This document shows positions 36,030-49,540 of a DNA stretch of 64,000 nucleotides, piece after piece. A model generated the notes under the pieces. The model ran no database searches. It saw only the letters and a program-made list of their open reading frames with translations, and had not been told where the DNA came from. The stretch's first letter is position 1. Every line of letters begins with the position of its first letter. A program made the position numbers and the translations under genes. Origin of the DNA: Nymphaea colorata (Eukaryota > Streptophyta > Magnoliopsida > Nymphaeales > Nymphaeaceae); contig NC_045147.1 in the NCBI RefSeq assembly GCF_008831285.2, positions 17,896,854 through 17,960,853 on the forward strand, written 5' to 3'.

Positions 36030-37226
36030 ATTTGGTATTTGATTTTTTGAACTGATAGTTGCGTCTGGTTGATCAATTGTTTAGAGATTATATTGAAATT
36101 TTCGATGTATATTCTATGGCTTGCAGCCATCTATTTTTCTTGGCCAGAGGAGAAAATAAAAAATAAAACAGAAATTAAGTTGCAAAAAAAGGAATACGTG
36201 TTACTGCATCTACGCTTTAGTGCAAGAATCGTGGGTTGATAATCAGTTCAATGCACACATTAGTTAATCTACCGAACATTATGACTTGTGCTTTGCATGC
36301 ACCCATTAAAGATCACTTGAGTTCTTCATCATGTGCAATCGCTTTTCCTTTTGATAATCATTACATCTGATAACAAAGATACGAGCAGCATGAGATTTAT
36401 TGTATTTAATTAGTGATTACCACTTAACAGAACTTTAAACTTGCCTAATTTTTCTTTTCTCTATTGCTGCTTCCCTTCCCATAGTGAAATGGGTAGTTTT
36501 TACACGAAAAAGGAAAGAGTTACAGCTGTTACTTTCTTCAATCTCACTGCAGCATTAAGAGTAATAAGGACCTGCTCTACACCACCTTTGACAGTGAAAG
36601 TATGAAGTGATTGAACTAATGGCACTGAGGGGGTTTGGCACACTACCTTGAGCCGAAGCTGGTTATAGACTTGTGCACCTGGGTATTGTGCAGAGGCGCA
36701 TATGCTTGATACCTACCCTTTGAAGTGGGTAGAAGAACACAAGTCATGCACCAAAAACTATATACGGTGGAACGGGATGCACATAACCACATCAAGCATT
36801 GAGCAGATGGCTGGTAGGCAGCCGGTTGTTATAGACAACATTGATGTACATCAATAAAATACCTTGTAGGTAATATGAGTGTGTGGAACTGCTCTTCAAC
36901 CTTGAAAGCAATAAAATATGGATCGAATATGGAATTAATGAGCATATCAAAGGCAAACTAAAATCAAGCAGAAAATCTCAATAGAAGCTCTTTATGGTCC
37001 CCGTAGATCAAAAATATTTTGAGTTTCATTTCATGATAATAAAAAAGAAGTTGTAACAACTCCTTAACATAAAAGAGCAACGTTGGATGTATGATTTCTA
37101 TATAATGAGATGCTACATACACTATCAACCAATAGCTGAGCCACATGGTGGCTAGTGTTGGCAGTTGCCCACACCATCCTCACAAATTTTACTTATTTTT
37201 ATGTTAATAATTTTATATATTTGGTT

Positions 37227-37371
<145 letters not shown>

Positions 37372-39000
37372 CCTTAAAACATAAGGTTATTGAACTAGTG
37401 GCCCCACCAGCTAAAATTTCTGGCTCCGTTAATGCTATCACCTAAGGTCTATGGGTTTGGCCCTTTTGTGGATGTAAGTGATTACACAAGGAACCATGTT
37501 ACATTTCTTCTCCTTCTTGTTAATTTTATTTTATTTGAAAATGGTGTCAGAGCAAGATGCTTGGAGAAGAAGATTAGAGCCTCAAGATGGTCGGTAGAAG
37601 AACAAAGATATCACCACCTTTTTCACTAAAGTGGAAACTCGATCCTGATGAACAAGCAGCAAACTTACCTTTCTATTTTGCCATCCAGTTTGAGGGAGTA
37701 TGAAAAAAAAAATACAATATGGCTTCAAGCATAGAATAAGCATTATAAAATGCAAGTCAAAATCAAGAAGAAAATCTCAATAGAAATTTTTTTTGGTAAA
37801 AACATGGTGTTGTAAATGAAAAATATTTTGCATTTACAACACCATAATGTTCTACCACAAAAATCTCCTATTGAGATTTTTTTTCTTAATTTTAGCTGGT
37901 CTTCAACCTGCTCGTTCCATACTTGATGTCATATGTTAATAATAATAATGAAAGAAAAAATTGTAGCAACTTGTTAATATAAGAAGCAACTTTTTGATAC
38001 ATGACTTCTATATCAGATGTTGCACGCTATCAACCCTAAGGCCGACGGTTGTGGCTTTCCATGGACGTAGGTAATTGAACACCGAACCACATTAACTTGC
38101 TTCTTCTTCTTGTTCATTTTATTTTTTTTTTCCAATAGACCTGCGGTTGAAACCCAGAGAAGACTGGTCTGGGCTAAAAGCCCCTACCTAAGCTAATTGA
38201 GTCAGCTCCTTTGCTTTTTTCTGTTTCTTTTTTTTTGAATTTATTTGGGTACCCAATATTTGAACCAAATTAGGTCCCTCACACAAAAATTCTCCTCCCC
38301 ATAAACTTTGCCAGGCTAAATTAAATATGCAGATTAGGTGCAAAAACATGTGATCAAGTTCATGGTGTCAAGAAAGCAAACAAAAAATGGAATTGGTTGA
38401 ATGAATCCTACAAGGTATTTTGTTAGTGCCCAAACATTAAGTTTCATGATCTTTCACTTATGTTGTAGTGCACAGCGACATTTAATGGCTACTTTGACGA
38501 TCTTTCATTTTAGGTTGTAGTGCACAGGGACATTGTAAAAAGGGGCAGTTTTCAAACTAATCCAAGTCCCGACTCATTAATGTGATCATTTTTCCGTTGT
38601 CTTTATCAGTTTTAGAAAAAAGCAAGTGCTACTTTCCCATGGGTATATACATATATACGTGTGTGTATGTATGTACATGTGTGTGTATATATATTGTATA
38701 TATATGTATAATCTTTTGCATGGTATCATGCTAGATCCACCTAAATAAACAAAGGGCTCACGTCCAAGATTTTGGACTATTTTAATGTCAACGGCATATC
38801 CTTCAACTTGAATATCGTGCCTTATTACTTAAAACAAAAAGTATAACATTCATGAAAATGGAAATACACATGCCGTCACTAATTATGTTATGCCATATGA
38901 GAAAATTTGATTTTTATTTTGGAAAGGAAGGTGCGATCTCAGAAAAATCTCATTTTATATTTAGATGATGAAGCGAGTGCGCCTTTTTATACACCCAAAA

Positions 39001-39079
39001 TGTGTTATCATTCATGCGAGTATATTCTGTGCCAACTTAGGAGTTCACAGTTTCACCAAATAAGCTGGGATCCGACAAA
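39001..39079 (+). repeat. Fragment matching SPL intron 1, at the unit A breakpoint
   Basis: These 79 bp match 25452-25530 in intron 1 of the SPL gene, about 13.5 kb to the left, with about three differences. They sit exactly where unit A stops resembling B and C, and just before the P450 remnant. Confidence 0.85.
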
Positions 39080-39179
39080 TAACCTGATATTCGAGTACAA
39101 GGATTGAAATTGGTTAGAGATCACAGCTTTCAATAAATATTTTGAGATCAGTTAAAAAAGGAAAAAGAAGAAAGCGTCA

Positions 39180-40202
<1,023 letters not shown>

Positions 40203-40867
40203 CTGACCCATGGCCCAGAACATGGTTAGCACTTGCATGTTTAGATTTATTCACGTACCAAGATTTGGACATTCATTCATTTTGTCAAGCAGGAAGCAAG
40301 CAACCGAGCTTCAATATTTTGACATCAACCACGACATAATTGGGAAAAGTTTTCCCACAAACTTGAGAATTGGCTTATGACTGTTATGACAGGATTCGCC
40401 CCATTTACTTTATTCCGAGAACTAGTTTTTGCAGATTAATCCATCATGTTTCGGACTCTGCTCAGTAGGATTTCAAAATGGCTGTGCAGCTTCAAACTTT
40501 TTCCATTGGGCTGTTTCGAGTCCCATTGACTTGTCAATGAACATTTATAAATTGAAAAAAATTGTGTTTCTTGTGTCGACCTGTTTAATCTAGGTGACGT
40601 TAAGGACCCAAAGTTTGCGGAAGTATGGGAGAGATTTCAAAGCTGGCAGTGAAGAAGAAGTCATCAGGTGCCCCACCTGACGTCAAACGGACAGATAAAT
40701 ACTAAATTATGTATGTTACTAAAGCATAATAAATAAAAAATATAACTAAAAACTCATGAAAATTATTGAGTTGTAGCGGTTCAATGTATTTCCTCACAAG
40801 CTAGAAAATTAATTGAAGTCAGCTTTTTAAAGAGATGGATCTTAATACTGGTTCCAAACTTTTAAAG
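40203..40867. other. DNA between the P450 remnant and unit B
   Basis: About 0.66 kb without a recognised feature. Continuing the P450 upstream (rightward) gives no further exon that I can identify, so the 5' half of that gene is absent rather than merely separated by an intron of this size. Confidence 0.5.
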
Positions 40868-41444
40868 AGATTGCCATCATGCGAAGCCTTCTCCTACAGC
40901 GACCCTTCCATCGACGAGTCATCAACCGCTTCCTCGACCCTTACTCCCACGTCCCCACCCCTCCCGATGCCCACTGTGCGTCTACCATTGACGAGCTCAA
41001 CCGCCTAAACGACGAGCTCGTCCAACAGATTGAAGCCGAGAAGAAGCGCCGTGTCCTGCTGCAGAAGCTGCACTGGAACGAGGGGTGCGGCCACATGGGC
41101 AGCGACTTCTGGGATGCCGACGTGGAGAACCTCTCGCTCAAGCAGCTCGAGGAGTTGAAGGGCGCCCTGGAGGAGATGATCTACCGGCGGCCACCAGTCA
41201 CCACCACCAATTTCCTCTGCCGTCGCTCCCTCCTCCTCCTTATGCTTCGACCAGTTACTCCTATGCTCCTCTGCCATCCAGCTCCCTCCTTGGTGGCCAC
41301 AATGCCAACTCCATGACCATCCCGTTCACTTACAGCAACAACGCTTTCATGGTGTCCTCCTCCAACTCTCAAGGAACCATGGCAACCTCCAGTGATTATT
41401 TCCTTAGTAACCAAACCGCCGGCTGGCCAGTCTACCCGATTTAA
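40868..41444 (+). pseudogene. Type I MADS-box (AGL62-like) pseudogene, unit B copy, 5' truncated
   Basis: This copy begins inside the MADS box at GAGATTGCCATCAT. It then skips about 20 bp and continues with AFSYSDPS-like sequence and [19 protein letters not shown]. The coiled-coil-like middle is open, from IDELNRLNDELVQQIEAEKK through LKQLEELKGALEEM, whereas copy A has three TAG codons there. A deletion then joins EEM to the C-terminal region with a frame change, and the last frame runs through PFTYSNNAFMVSSSN to TAGWPVYPI and a TAA at 41444. No promoter, start or DNA-binding half remains. It is useful mainly as a reference for the ancestral codons damaged in copy A. Confidence 0.88.
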
Positions 41445-43388
41445 GGGTTTCTCTTTTTCTTACTCTTTAGCCAGAGCGGAACATCTAGTGAACATGGTCT
41501 GCGTGTTAGATGCAAGGTAGAGTGTAGTTCACCCTAAGACCATTTTTTATTGTTCATAACTGTGGCTTGATTTGTCACATTCTTTCAATAAAATTTCGCA
41601 TTTGATTTTTTGAACCGATAGTTGCCTCTGGTTTACCAATTGTTTAGAGATTATATTGCCATTTTCGATGTATATTCTATGGCTCCTTTGCCAGCGATTT
41701 TTCTCGGCCATAGGAAAAAAAAATGAAACAGAAATTAAGTTGCAAGAAAAGGTATACGTGTTACTGCATGTACGCTTTAGTGCAAGAATCGTGAGTTGAT
41801 AATCAGTTCCATGCTCACATTAGTTAATCTACTGAACATTGTGATTTGCGCATTGCATGCACCCATTAAAGATCACTTGAGTTCTTCATCATGTGCAATA
41901 GCTTTTCCTTTTGATAATCATTTACATCTGATAACAAAGATATGGGCAGCATGAGATTTATTGTAATTAATTAGTGAGTACCACTTAACAGAACTTTAAA
42001 CTTTGCGTAATTTTCCTTTTCTCTGTTGCTGCTTCCCTTCCTATAGTGAAATAGGTAGTTTTTACACGAAAAAGGAAAGAGTTACAGCTGCATACACTAT
42101 CAACCCTAAGGTCGAAGGATCTGGCATTTTTGTGGATGTAAGTGATTACACAAGGAACCATGTTAAATTTCTTCTCCTTCTTGTTAATTTTATTTTATTC
42201 AAAAATGGTATAGAGCAGCATGATTGCCCAAGAAGATTAAAGCCTCAAGATGGTCTGTAGACGAACAAAGATATCACTGCCTTCTTCATTAAAGTGGAGA
42301 GTCGATCCAGATGAACAAAGATTTGCAGCAAACTTAGCTTTCTATTTTGCCGTCCAGTTTCAGGGAGTATGAAAAAATACAATATGGCATGAAAGCAATG
42401 CAATATGGCGCCCAGTATAGAATGAACATTATCAAATGGAAGCCAAAATCAAGAAAAAAATCTCAATAGAAGATTTTTATGGTAGAAGAACATGGTGTTG
42501 TAAATGAAAAATATTTTGCATTAAATGCAACACCATAATCTTCTAGCACAAAATCTCCTATTGAGATTTTTTTTCTTAGTTTATCTGGTCTTGAACCTGT
42601 TAGTTCCATACTTGATGCCATATGTTAATAACAATAATGAAAGAAAAGTTGTAGCAACTTGACAATATAAGAAGCAACTTTTGATATATGAGTTCTATAT
42701 AATGAGATGCTGCACGCTATGGACCCTAAGGCCGACGGTTGTGGCCTTCCATGGACATTGAACACCGAACCACATTAACTTGCTTCTTCTTCTTAATCAT
42801 TTTATTGTTTTTCAATAGACCTGCGGTTCAAACCCAGCGAAGACTGGTCTGGGCTAAAAGGTGCCTATCTAAGCTAAGTGAGTCAACTCCTTTGCTTTTT
42901 TCTTTTTTTGAATTTATTTGGGTACCCAATATTTGAACCAAATTATATCCCTCACTCAAAAATTCTCCTCCCCATAAACTTTGCCAGGCTAAATTAAATA
43001 TGCAGATTAGGTGCAAAAACATGTGATCAAGTTCATGGTGTTAAGAAAGCAAACAAAAAATGGGAATTGGATGAATGAATCCTACAAGGTATTTTGTTAG
43101 TGCCCAAACATTAAGTTTCATGATCTTTCACTTATGTTGTAGTGCACAGCGAAATTTAATGGCTGCTTTCACGATCTTTCATTTTAGGTTGTAGTGCACA
43201 GGAACATTGTAAAAGGGGCAATTTTCACACTAATCCGAGTCCTGACTCATTAATGTGACCACTTTTACTTTGCCTTTATCAGTTTTTACAAAAAAGCAAG
43301 TGCTACTTTCCCATGGCTATATACATATATATGTGTGTGTATGTAGCCATGTACATATATATGTGTGTATGTATGTATATATGTGCGC

Positions 43389-43391
<3 letters not shown>

Positions 43392-43456
<65 letters not shown>
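43392..43456. repeat. TA microsatellite in unit B
   Basis: A TA run of about 65 bp. The homologous positions in A (about 38685) and C (about 55940) hold much shorter TA stretches, and the detached copy near 30258 has about 17 bp. Confidence 0.9.
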
Positions 43457-43460
<4 letters not shown>

Positions 43461-44079
43461 AATCTTTTGCATGGTATCATGCTAGATCCGCCTAAATAAA
43501 CAAAGGGCTCATGTCCGAGATTTTGGACTATTTTAATGTCAACGATGCCAACGACACACCCTTCAACTTGAGTATAATGCCTTATTACTTAAAACACAAA
43601 AGTATAACATTCATAAAAATGGAAACAGACGTGTGGTGACTAATTATGTTATGCCATATGAGGAAAATTGATTATTATTTTCAGAAAAGTCTCATTTTAT
43701 ATTTAGATGATAACGCGAGTGCACCTATGAATACACCCAAACAGCAAAAGTTCATGATGTTTTCCTTTAGTAGTCCTATATCCTTGTCCACTCTTCTCTA
43801 GAATCTTAGGTAAAGTGCCACAAAAAGTTGATAAAAGAAACAACGGAAAGGATTAGAGATGATGGGTTTGCCACTTGATAATTAATTACTCGCAGAGTTG
43901 TATTTGAGTGAAGCAAGTACCCCACAAAGGATTGCTATGATGAACACTGTTCTATTTTTTGAGCACCTAATTAATTGAAACAATCAAAATGTTGTCACAA
44001 AAAAAAAAAAATTCCACGGAACGCTGCGATTTCTTACACTTCAGCTGCCTTTTTCTTAGTTGTCATCATCTACACTTAG

Positions 44080-44437
44080 GTTGAGAGTGAGTTGCATGTG
44101 GTGCGATTTCAAAGTACCATTAATGATCCATAGAAGAATAAAGAAAATTCTAATTTCAAAAGCAAGGAAACTTGAAATCGGAAGGCATTGGGGCAAATAG
44201 AAGGTGATCGTTCCAAATAGATCCCTGCAGAGGAAACACCTGTTTGTGCGAGACATCTACCTGTAGTGGGAGTGAACTCTGCCGATTGGCCGCAGATCTC
44301 TGGCCTTTCTTATCGCCCACCGAAAAGCACGAAGATCAGATCCCCCTTCCTAATCGCGCGAGCAACCAGATGGCCCGTGGACCTCTATTAAGAAGACACG
44401 ATCATCAGGTCGCTCCGATCGCGTCGGTGGAGGGAGC

Positions 44438-44482
<45 letters not shown>

Positions 44483-46576
44483 GGAGTGCTTGTTGAGGGG
44501 TTCGACCGGACTTGTGAACTGCTGTGTCCAAGTGTACGCGCTTTTATGTTTTGTGCTTTTCAATTCGACCTCCTCTGCCCGGAATTTTATCCTCTTATTC
44601 GACTTCCTTCTGGACATCCTTCTGGACAGTAGCATGTGAGATGGGGAGTTCATGCGAAGCTGACAAAAATCTGATTACAGTAACTTTAGTACAGAAAGCA
44701 AAAGAAAGAGAGACACAGAAGGAGAGATAGATTCTCCAAAATGGCAAATATGGGTAGGTTGCTACTGGAAACCATTGAAATCCTCAATTGGGGATTGGGG
44801 ATTTCTAGAGATCACAGTAGTGGGGGAGGAAAATTTATAAGAGGGGAGGAGAAGGAAGGGATGGGGCCCTCCCCTCTGTGGACCAATCGGTTGGTTAGAA
44901 GCCACTTTCTAATCAGAACAGATCCAGAAAACAAGTGTGTGTATGCATTGATCTTCTTTCAATCACCTCTCATCTCTTTTCCTTTTGGGGAGTTCACCGA
45001 TCTCCTTCTTTTTCTTTACGTCCGCCATTAAAAGGGGCATGGAGTTCTGGGCTCCCTCAACATTTACGGCTGTTTTACAGTGTGCCCTGTTAAATTTGAA
45101 AAAGAAAAAAGAAGAAAAACCTACAGAAATCCATTTAAAAAAGGGTGCAAGGGTGGTCCTTCCCCGTTCCTGCCTCTTTAATGGTTTGCCCAATCCCTTT
45201 ACAGCTTTCTCCCTCTCAGTCTCTGCTTCTCTCTCTCTCTCTCCGAACCTTCTTAATTCAATACGGCAAATAGCTGTTTGGTGGATTTGAAGTCCATCTC
45301 CCGAAATCAATGATGGAAAACAAGTTTCTGGGCTCAGAAACTCTTGTTTCTGTACTGTCATTCAACGTTTTCCTTTTGGTGAACTCTCCAAAAGGAAAAG
45401 AGATGAGAGGTGAAAGAAAGAGGATCACCGTATTGAATGAAGAAGAAGGTTCGGAGAGAGAGAGAGAGAAGCAGAGACTAAGAGGGAGAAAGCTGTAAAG
45501 GGATTGGGCAAACCAAGAGGCAGGAACGGGGAAGGACCACCCTTGCACCCTTTTTTAAATGGATTTCTGTGGGTTTTTCTTCTTTTTCAAATTTAACAGG
45601 GCACACTGTAAAACAGCCGTAAATCTTGAGGGGGGCCAGAATTCCAAGCCCCTTTTAATGGCGGAAGTAAAGAAAAAGAAGAGATTGGTGAACTCCCCAA
45701 AAGGAAAAGAGATGAGAGGTGATTGAAAGAAGATCAATGTATACATACACACTTGTTTTCTGGATCTGTTCTGATTAGAAAGTGGCTTCCAACCAACGGA
45801 GGGAGGGCCCCATCCCTTCCTCCTCCCTCCCCCTCTTATAAATTTGCTCCCCCACTGCTGTGATCTCTAGAAATCCCCAATCCCCAATTGAGGATTTCAA
45901 TGGTTTCCAGGCTTTTCTGAATTCGAGAGGCTTGGTTCAGTAGCAACCCTACCCACATTTGCCATTTTGGAGAATCTATCTCTCCTTCTGTCTCTTTTAT
46001 TGCTTTCTGTACCAAAGTTACTGTAATTGCCGGCTCCCCATCTCACATGCTACTGTCTAGAAGGAGATTGAATAAGAGAATAAAATTTCGGGCAGAGGAG
46101 GTCGAATTGAAAAGCACAAAACATAAAAGCGCGTACACTTGGACGCAACAGTTCACAAGGCTGGTCGAACCCCTCAACAAGCACTCCTCAGTCCACTCTC
46201 TCTCTCTCTCTTTCTCTCGCTCCCTCCATTGACGCGATCGGAGCGACCTGATGATCGTGTCTTCTTAATAGAGGTCCACGGGCCATCTGGTTGCTCGCGC
46301 AATTAGGAAGGGGGATCTGATCTTCGTGCTTTTCGGTGGGCGATAAGAAAGGCCAGAGATCTGCGGCCAATCGGCAGAGTTCACTCCCACTACAGGTAGA
46401 TCTCTCGCACAAACAGGTGTTTCCTCTGCAGGGTTCTATTTGCAACGATCACCTTCTATTTGCCCCAATGCCTTCCGATTTACAGTTTCTTTGCTTTTGA
46501 AATTAGAATTTTCTTTATTCTTCTATGGATCATTAATGGTACTTTGAAATCGCACCACATGCAACTCACTCTCGAC
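44080..46576. repeat. Foldback IR1: about 1.2-kb inverted arms, 161-nt loop
   Basis: The left arm (44080-45266) is mirrored by the right arm (45428-46576). Outer landmarks are GAGAGTGAGTTGCATGTGG on the left and its complement at the right end; inner landmarks are ATTCAATACGG and CCGTATTGAAT. The arms differ by scattered substitutions and small indels, including a longer GA run near 44450. The loop repeats a piece of the arm (CCAAAAGGAAAAGAGATGAG), so it was itself partly duplicated. The outer parts of the arms are related to those of IR2 but the inner parts are not. No transposase is present. It resembles a foldback-type or Mutator-like non-autonomous element, but no target duplication was found, partly because the right edge runs into the SPL-derived DNA. 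Confidence 0.9.
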
Positions 46577-46639
46577 CGCCTTTCCCCGCCCTGGCACCCT
46601 CCCGACGCCCTTGCCCCTTTCCCCCCGCCCTCCCGTCGC

Positions 46640-47095
46640 CCGGCAGAAGGAGGGGGAGCGACGAAGGAGACGGAGGAGGAGCAGAGAGGGAGAAGGGGAG
46701 CGGAGAGGGGGAGGGAGAGGGAGAGGGGGAGGGAGAGGGAGAGGGGGAGCGGGAGCAGACAGGGAGAGGGAGAGGGGGAGCGAGAGCAGGAGAGGGAGAG
46801 GGAGAGGGAGAGGGGGTGCGAGAGCAGAGAGGGAGAGGGGGTGCGAGAGCAGAGAGGGAGAGGGGGAGCGGGAGCAGAGAGGGAGAGGGAGAGGGGGAGC
46901 GGGAGCAGAGAGGGGGAGGGAGAGGGGGAGAGAAGGAAAGGGAGAGGGAGAGGGAGAGGGGGGAGAGAAGGAAAGGGAGAGGGGGAGCGGGAGCAGACTG
47001 CAGAGAGGGAGAGCAGGAGAGGGAGAGGGGGAGCGGAGAGGGAGACGGGAAGGGAGAGGGGGAGCGGAGAGGAGGAGGGAGAGGGGGGAGGGTGG
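46640..47095 (+). repeat. GA/G-rich low-complexity tract
   Basis: About 450 bp built from GGGAGA/GGGGGA words with occasional GCGGGAGCAGA blocks. On the opposite strand it is pure CT/C. The long arginine-glutamate-glycine and serine-proline-leucine open frames it gives are artefacts of the missing stop codons. It stands where unit C has SPL promoter sequence, so it may have expanded from a purine-rich stretch upstream of the SPL start. Confidence 0.9.
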
Positions 47096-47112
47096 GAGTC
47101 GGGCCGGGCCGG

Positions 47113-47484
47113 ATGGAGGGAAAGATCGATGGCGGGAGAGGCAGGTTCTGCGCGGGAGGCGTGCCGGGTTTCTTGTGAAGGGAAAGAGTTTGGTGCAGAG
47201 CCGGGAGTGGGAGGTGGGCGATTGGCGGTGGGACGGGGATCTATTCGTCGGTAGACCCTTGAGCGGGGTTCTGGCCGGTTGGCAGTTTTTCCCAGTGGCG
47301 GTCAGTGAGGGATCCTCGAAAGGTTCAGACGAGGGAAAGGGCAAGGTGGAGAAGCGGCGGAGGTTCAGGAGGCAGAGGGAGGTGGATTTCTGGCCTTGAA
47401 ACTGGGGGAGCAAGTGTATCGGGTGGGCAAGGCGAACGGGGTGGATGGCAGGAACTGCAAGAGATCGAAGGTGCAGGGACGGGG
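47113..47484 (+). pseudogene. SPL exon 1 fragment, unit B copy, cut by the copia LTR
   Basis: It matches the SPL gene from its ATG (47113) through the codons for [31 protein letters not shown] and [14 protein letters not shown], and stops at the copia LTR at 47485, just before the SBP domain. A 1-nt deletion after GGVP puts a TGA after FL, and several later indels follow. The coding direction is +, opposite to the parent gene at 26720, so the two would give complementary RNA only if one were transcribed on its non-coding strand. It cannot encode an SPL protein. Confidence 0.9.
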
Positions 47485-47851
47485 TGTTGGATAGTGGCCG
47501 GTTAGCCCTATCCGAAGATCTTAACTCAACACTTTTCACTTGATAAAATTTATCTTTATCTATAAATATTTTTCTAAAAAATCTCTCACAATAACCAAAG
47601 GGGCTGGCCTATAAAAACCCAGCAATACGTTGTGTTAGAGTTTAATTTTTAACGGATTACCCGTGAGGAACCCCTTAAAGGAAACTCCTCAAATCTGCCA
47701 GTTTCAACTTGCTCTTTAACTTCATCTTCTTCCTCTGTCTCTTTCTCTTTCGGCTCTACTGTCAGCAGCCACGTGAAGAACTATACTGGAGCATCTGGTG
47801 GCGAATCAATTGGAAAGAGTGAGATGTTGTTTCGCTGCCTTCACTCTAACA
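47485..47851 (+). repeat. Copia 5' LTR (367 bp)
   Basis: It begins TGTTGGATAGTGGCC and ends CTCTAACA, with the TG...CA ends of LTRs. A likely TATA box (CCTATAAAAACC) lies near 47610, and TACTGGAGCATCTGG near 47785 has a counterpart in the 3' LTR. Between such shared blocks the two LTRs differ strongly. Confidence 0.85.
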
Positions 47852-47852
47852 G

Positions 47853-47864
47853 TGGTATCAAAGC
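47853..47864 (+). other. Copia primer binding site
   Basis: TGGTATCAAAGC, one base past the LTR end, is close to the TGGTATCAGAGC primer site used by many plant copia elements, complementary to the 3' end of initiator Met tRNA. One base differs. Confidence 0.85.
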
Positions 47865-49540
47865 GCAGTAGATCAACGTTTGGCATAAGTAAGTTATATT
47901 CAGAGTCCATGTACAGAGAGTGTATGAATGTAAATGGTTAAAGCTTGCAAGATCATAGACTAAGGACTATGCTGCGTGTATAAATATGTTTGGCTAAAAA
48001 GTTTGTATATATGCTTTTTATACATGTTATTCAAGAAGCATGTCGATTGCAGATTACTAGATATATTTTTTTGTGCCTGTAATCCTAAAAGAGGGAGGCT
48101 ATTTGTTTTTACTCTGCTTCCTTTGAGAACTTCTGGTCTATGGTGCCGTCGACCAGAAGCTATTCGGTGACAGACAACGCTGCCAATAATAGCCAGCGTT
48201 GTTGGCCTCACGGAGCAAACAACCTTATAAGAACATAAGGGAAAAACATATACCTTGATTGAGTTTTCCTTTTGCAAACCCTCTGTTACAGATGAGAAAT
48301 CCACCGTGATTAGTGTAATATGCTTCGTTCCTGTTGTCCTGTGTGCCTTGTTTAGTTGTCTCTATATATGGTCGGGGACAGGATTCATTTTGGTGAGTCA
48401 CTACTCAGAAGTTAATGATCCAGAGAGACATTACTTTCAATCTACCAAATTTTCTTCCCGCTATTCTCAACACCTCCACCTCAAAAAGCTTTTTTTTAAA
48501 AAAAAAAACTCGACTCCTCTGCTCCTACCCTTTCATTGATGAGTAGCTATCACCCCACGTATAGAACCCAATCGTCTTCCTCGTACCGGTGGCAGAGAGG
48601 TGACTTGGGCTTGAGCAAAAGGGGAAGACGTGTTTGATGCCTAGCCGACTTCCTCTCTGCCAGTTCACCCTTGTCTCAGCAAAAGCGGAGACTGTGGAAG
48701 CCATTTCATTTGAGCTTCTAGTTTGGGGAGGTTGTCTTCCTCACGACGGCAGCACAGACAAAGCAAGCACAGAGTAGGCGGCGACTTATAGTGCTAGATA
48801 ATAGATAAAAATCTACCCAAAAACCCTGATCTGAGCATAAACAGCTTCATATTGCTCTCTGCTAGTCGGTCTTCAGTTTTTGCTGTCTTCTGCGCAAAAG
48901 AAGTAGGGTAGAATGGCATGCTCACAGCAACAGTGGAGGAAGATGGGCAACGACAGCAAAAGAGGTGCGACAGGCTAACCCTAGGAGAGAGAAGCTCCCA
49001 CGAGGACACAGTATCGAACTGAAAAATGAGAAAAATCGTTCGTATAGGGGTTTTTATACCCAAATTTTAAAAATTACAAAATTAGTCCACTAATTTTGCA
49101 TATGTTTGAAAAACGTTGTTGTATTTTTCAAATAGTAATGTCGCAGCTTTTTTGATAAAAACTTTTTCAAAAAGAGGCTCGCGAAAGTTATTTTCATTAA
49201 AAACTGGGGATTTTATATGGAACTGCTTAGAGATACCATGAGATTTATTGTAAATTGCTGAAAGAGGGTTACGATAAATTATTTTGCAATTTTTGTGTTA
49301 AAATCGCAATATATATATAATTACGTTTTAGTACCATTTGGCTTATTGAAATTGCTGGAAAAGGATTCTGAAAATAACTTTGAAAGACAAAAGGGAATTC
49401 ATGTTCTAGATTTAAGTTTAAATTTGAGACTTATGTGCATGCCCTAGTATATTATTTGAGACTTCTTGATGTGATATTCATTGTGATGTTTTCTCTTTCT
49501 TTATTGTTCTTTACTTGTCATGAGAAATTAATTTAAAAAT
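47865..49540 (+). other. Long leader between the primer site and gag
   Basis: About 1.7 kb without any copia protein motif separates the primer site from the first gag-like codons. This is long for a copia leader. It contains an A-rich/T-rich stretch with no readable frame and could include an unrelated insertion or a second leader brought in by recombination. Confidence 0.5.

Larger units (their letters stand above)
40868..47484 (+). repeat. Array unit B (MADS remnant, flank, foldback IR1, SPL exon 1 fragment)
   Basis: This is the most complete unit. In order it holds the MADS remnant to 41444, the flank to about 43740, the SPL intron-like 50 bp at about 43802-43849, the foldback 44080-46576, a GA-rich tract and an SPL exon 1 fragment to 47484, where the copia LTR begins. 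Unit C repeats the same order to the right of the copia element. The block of about 0.9 kb seen in unit A between the GTTACAGCTG word and the CTAAGGTC word is absent here and in C, so B and C share a deletion or A and D share an insertion. Confidence 0.85.

Noticed and set aside
46460-47539. Very long overlapping open frames on both strands (up to 338 codons)
   Set aside because: They run through the GA/CT-rich tract, which contains no stop codons in several frames. The encoded arginine-glycine or serine-proline-leucine strings have no domain, and the ends are SPL-derived in the wrong frame.
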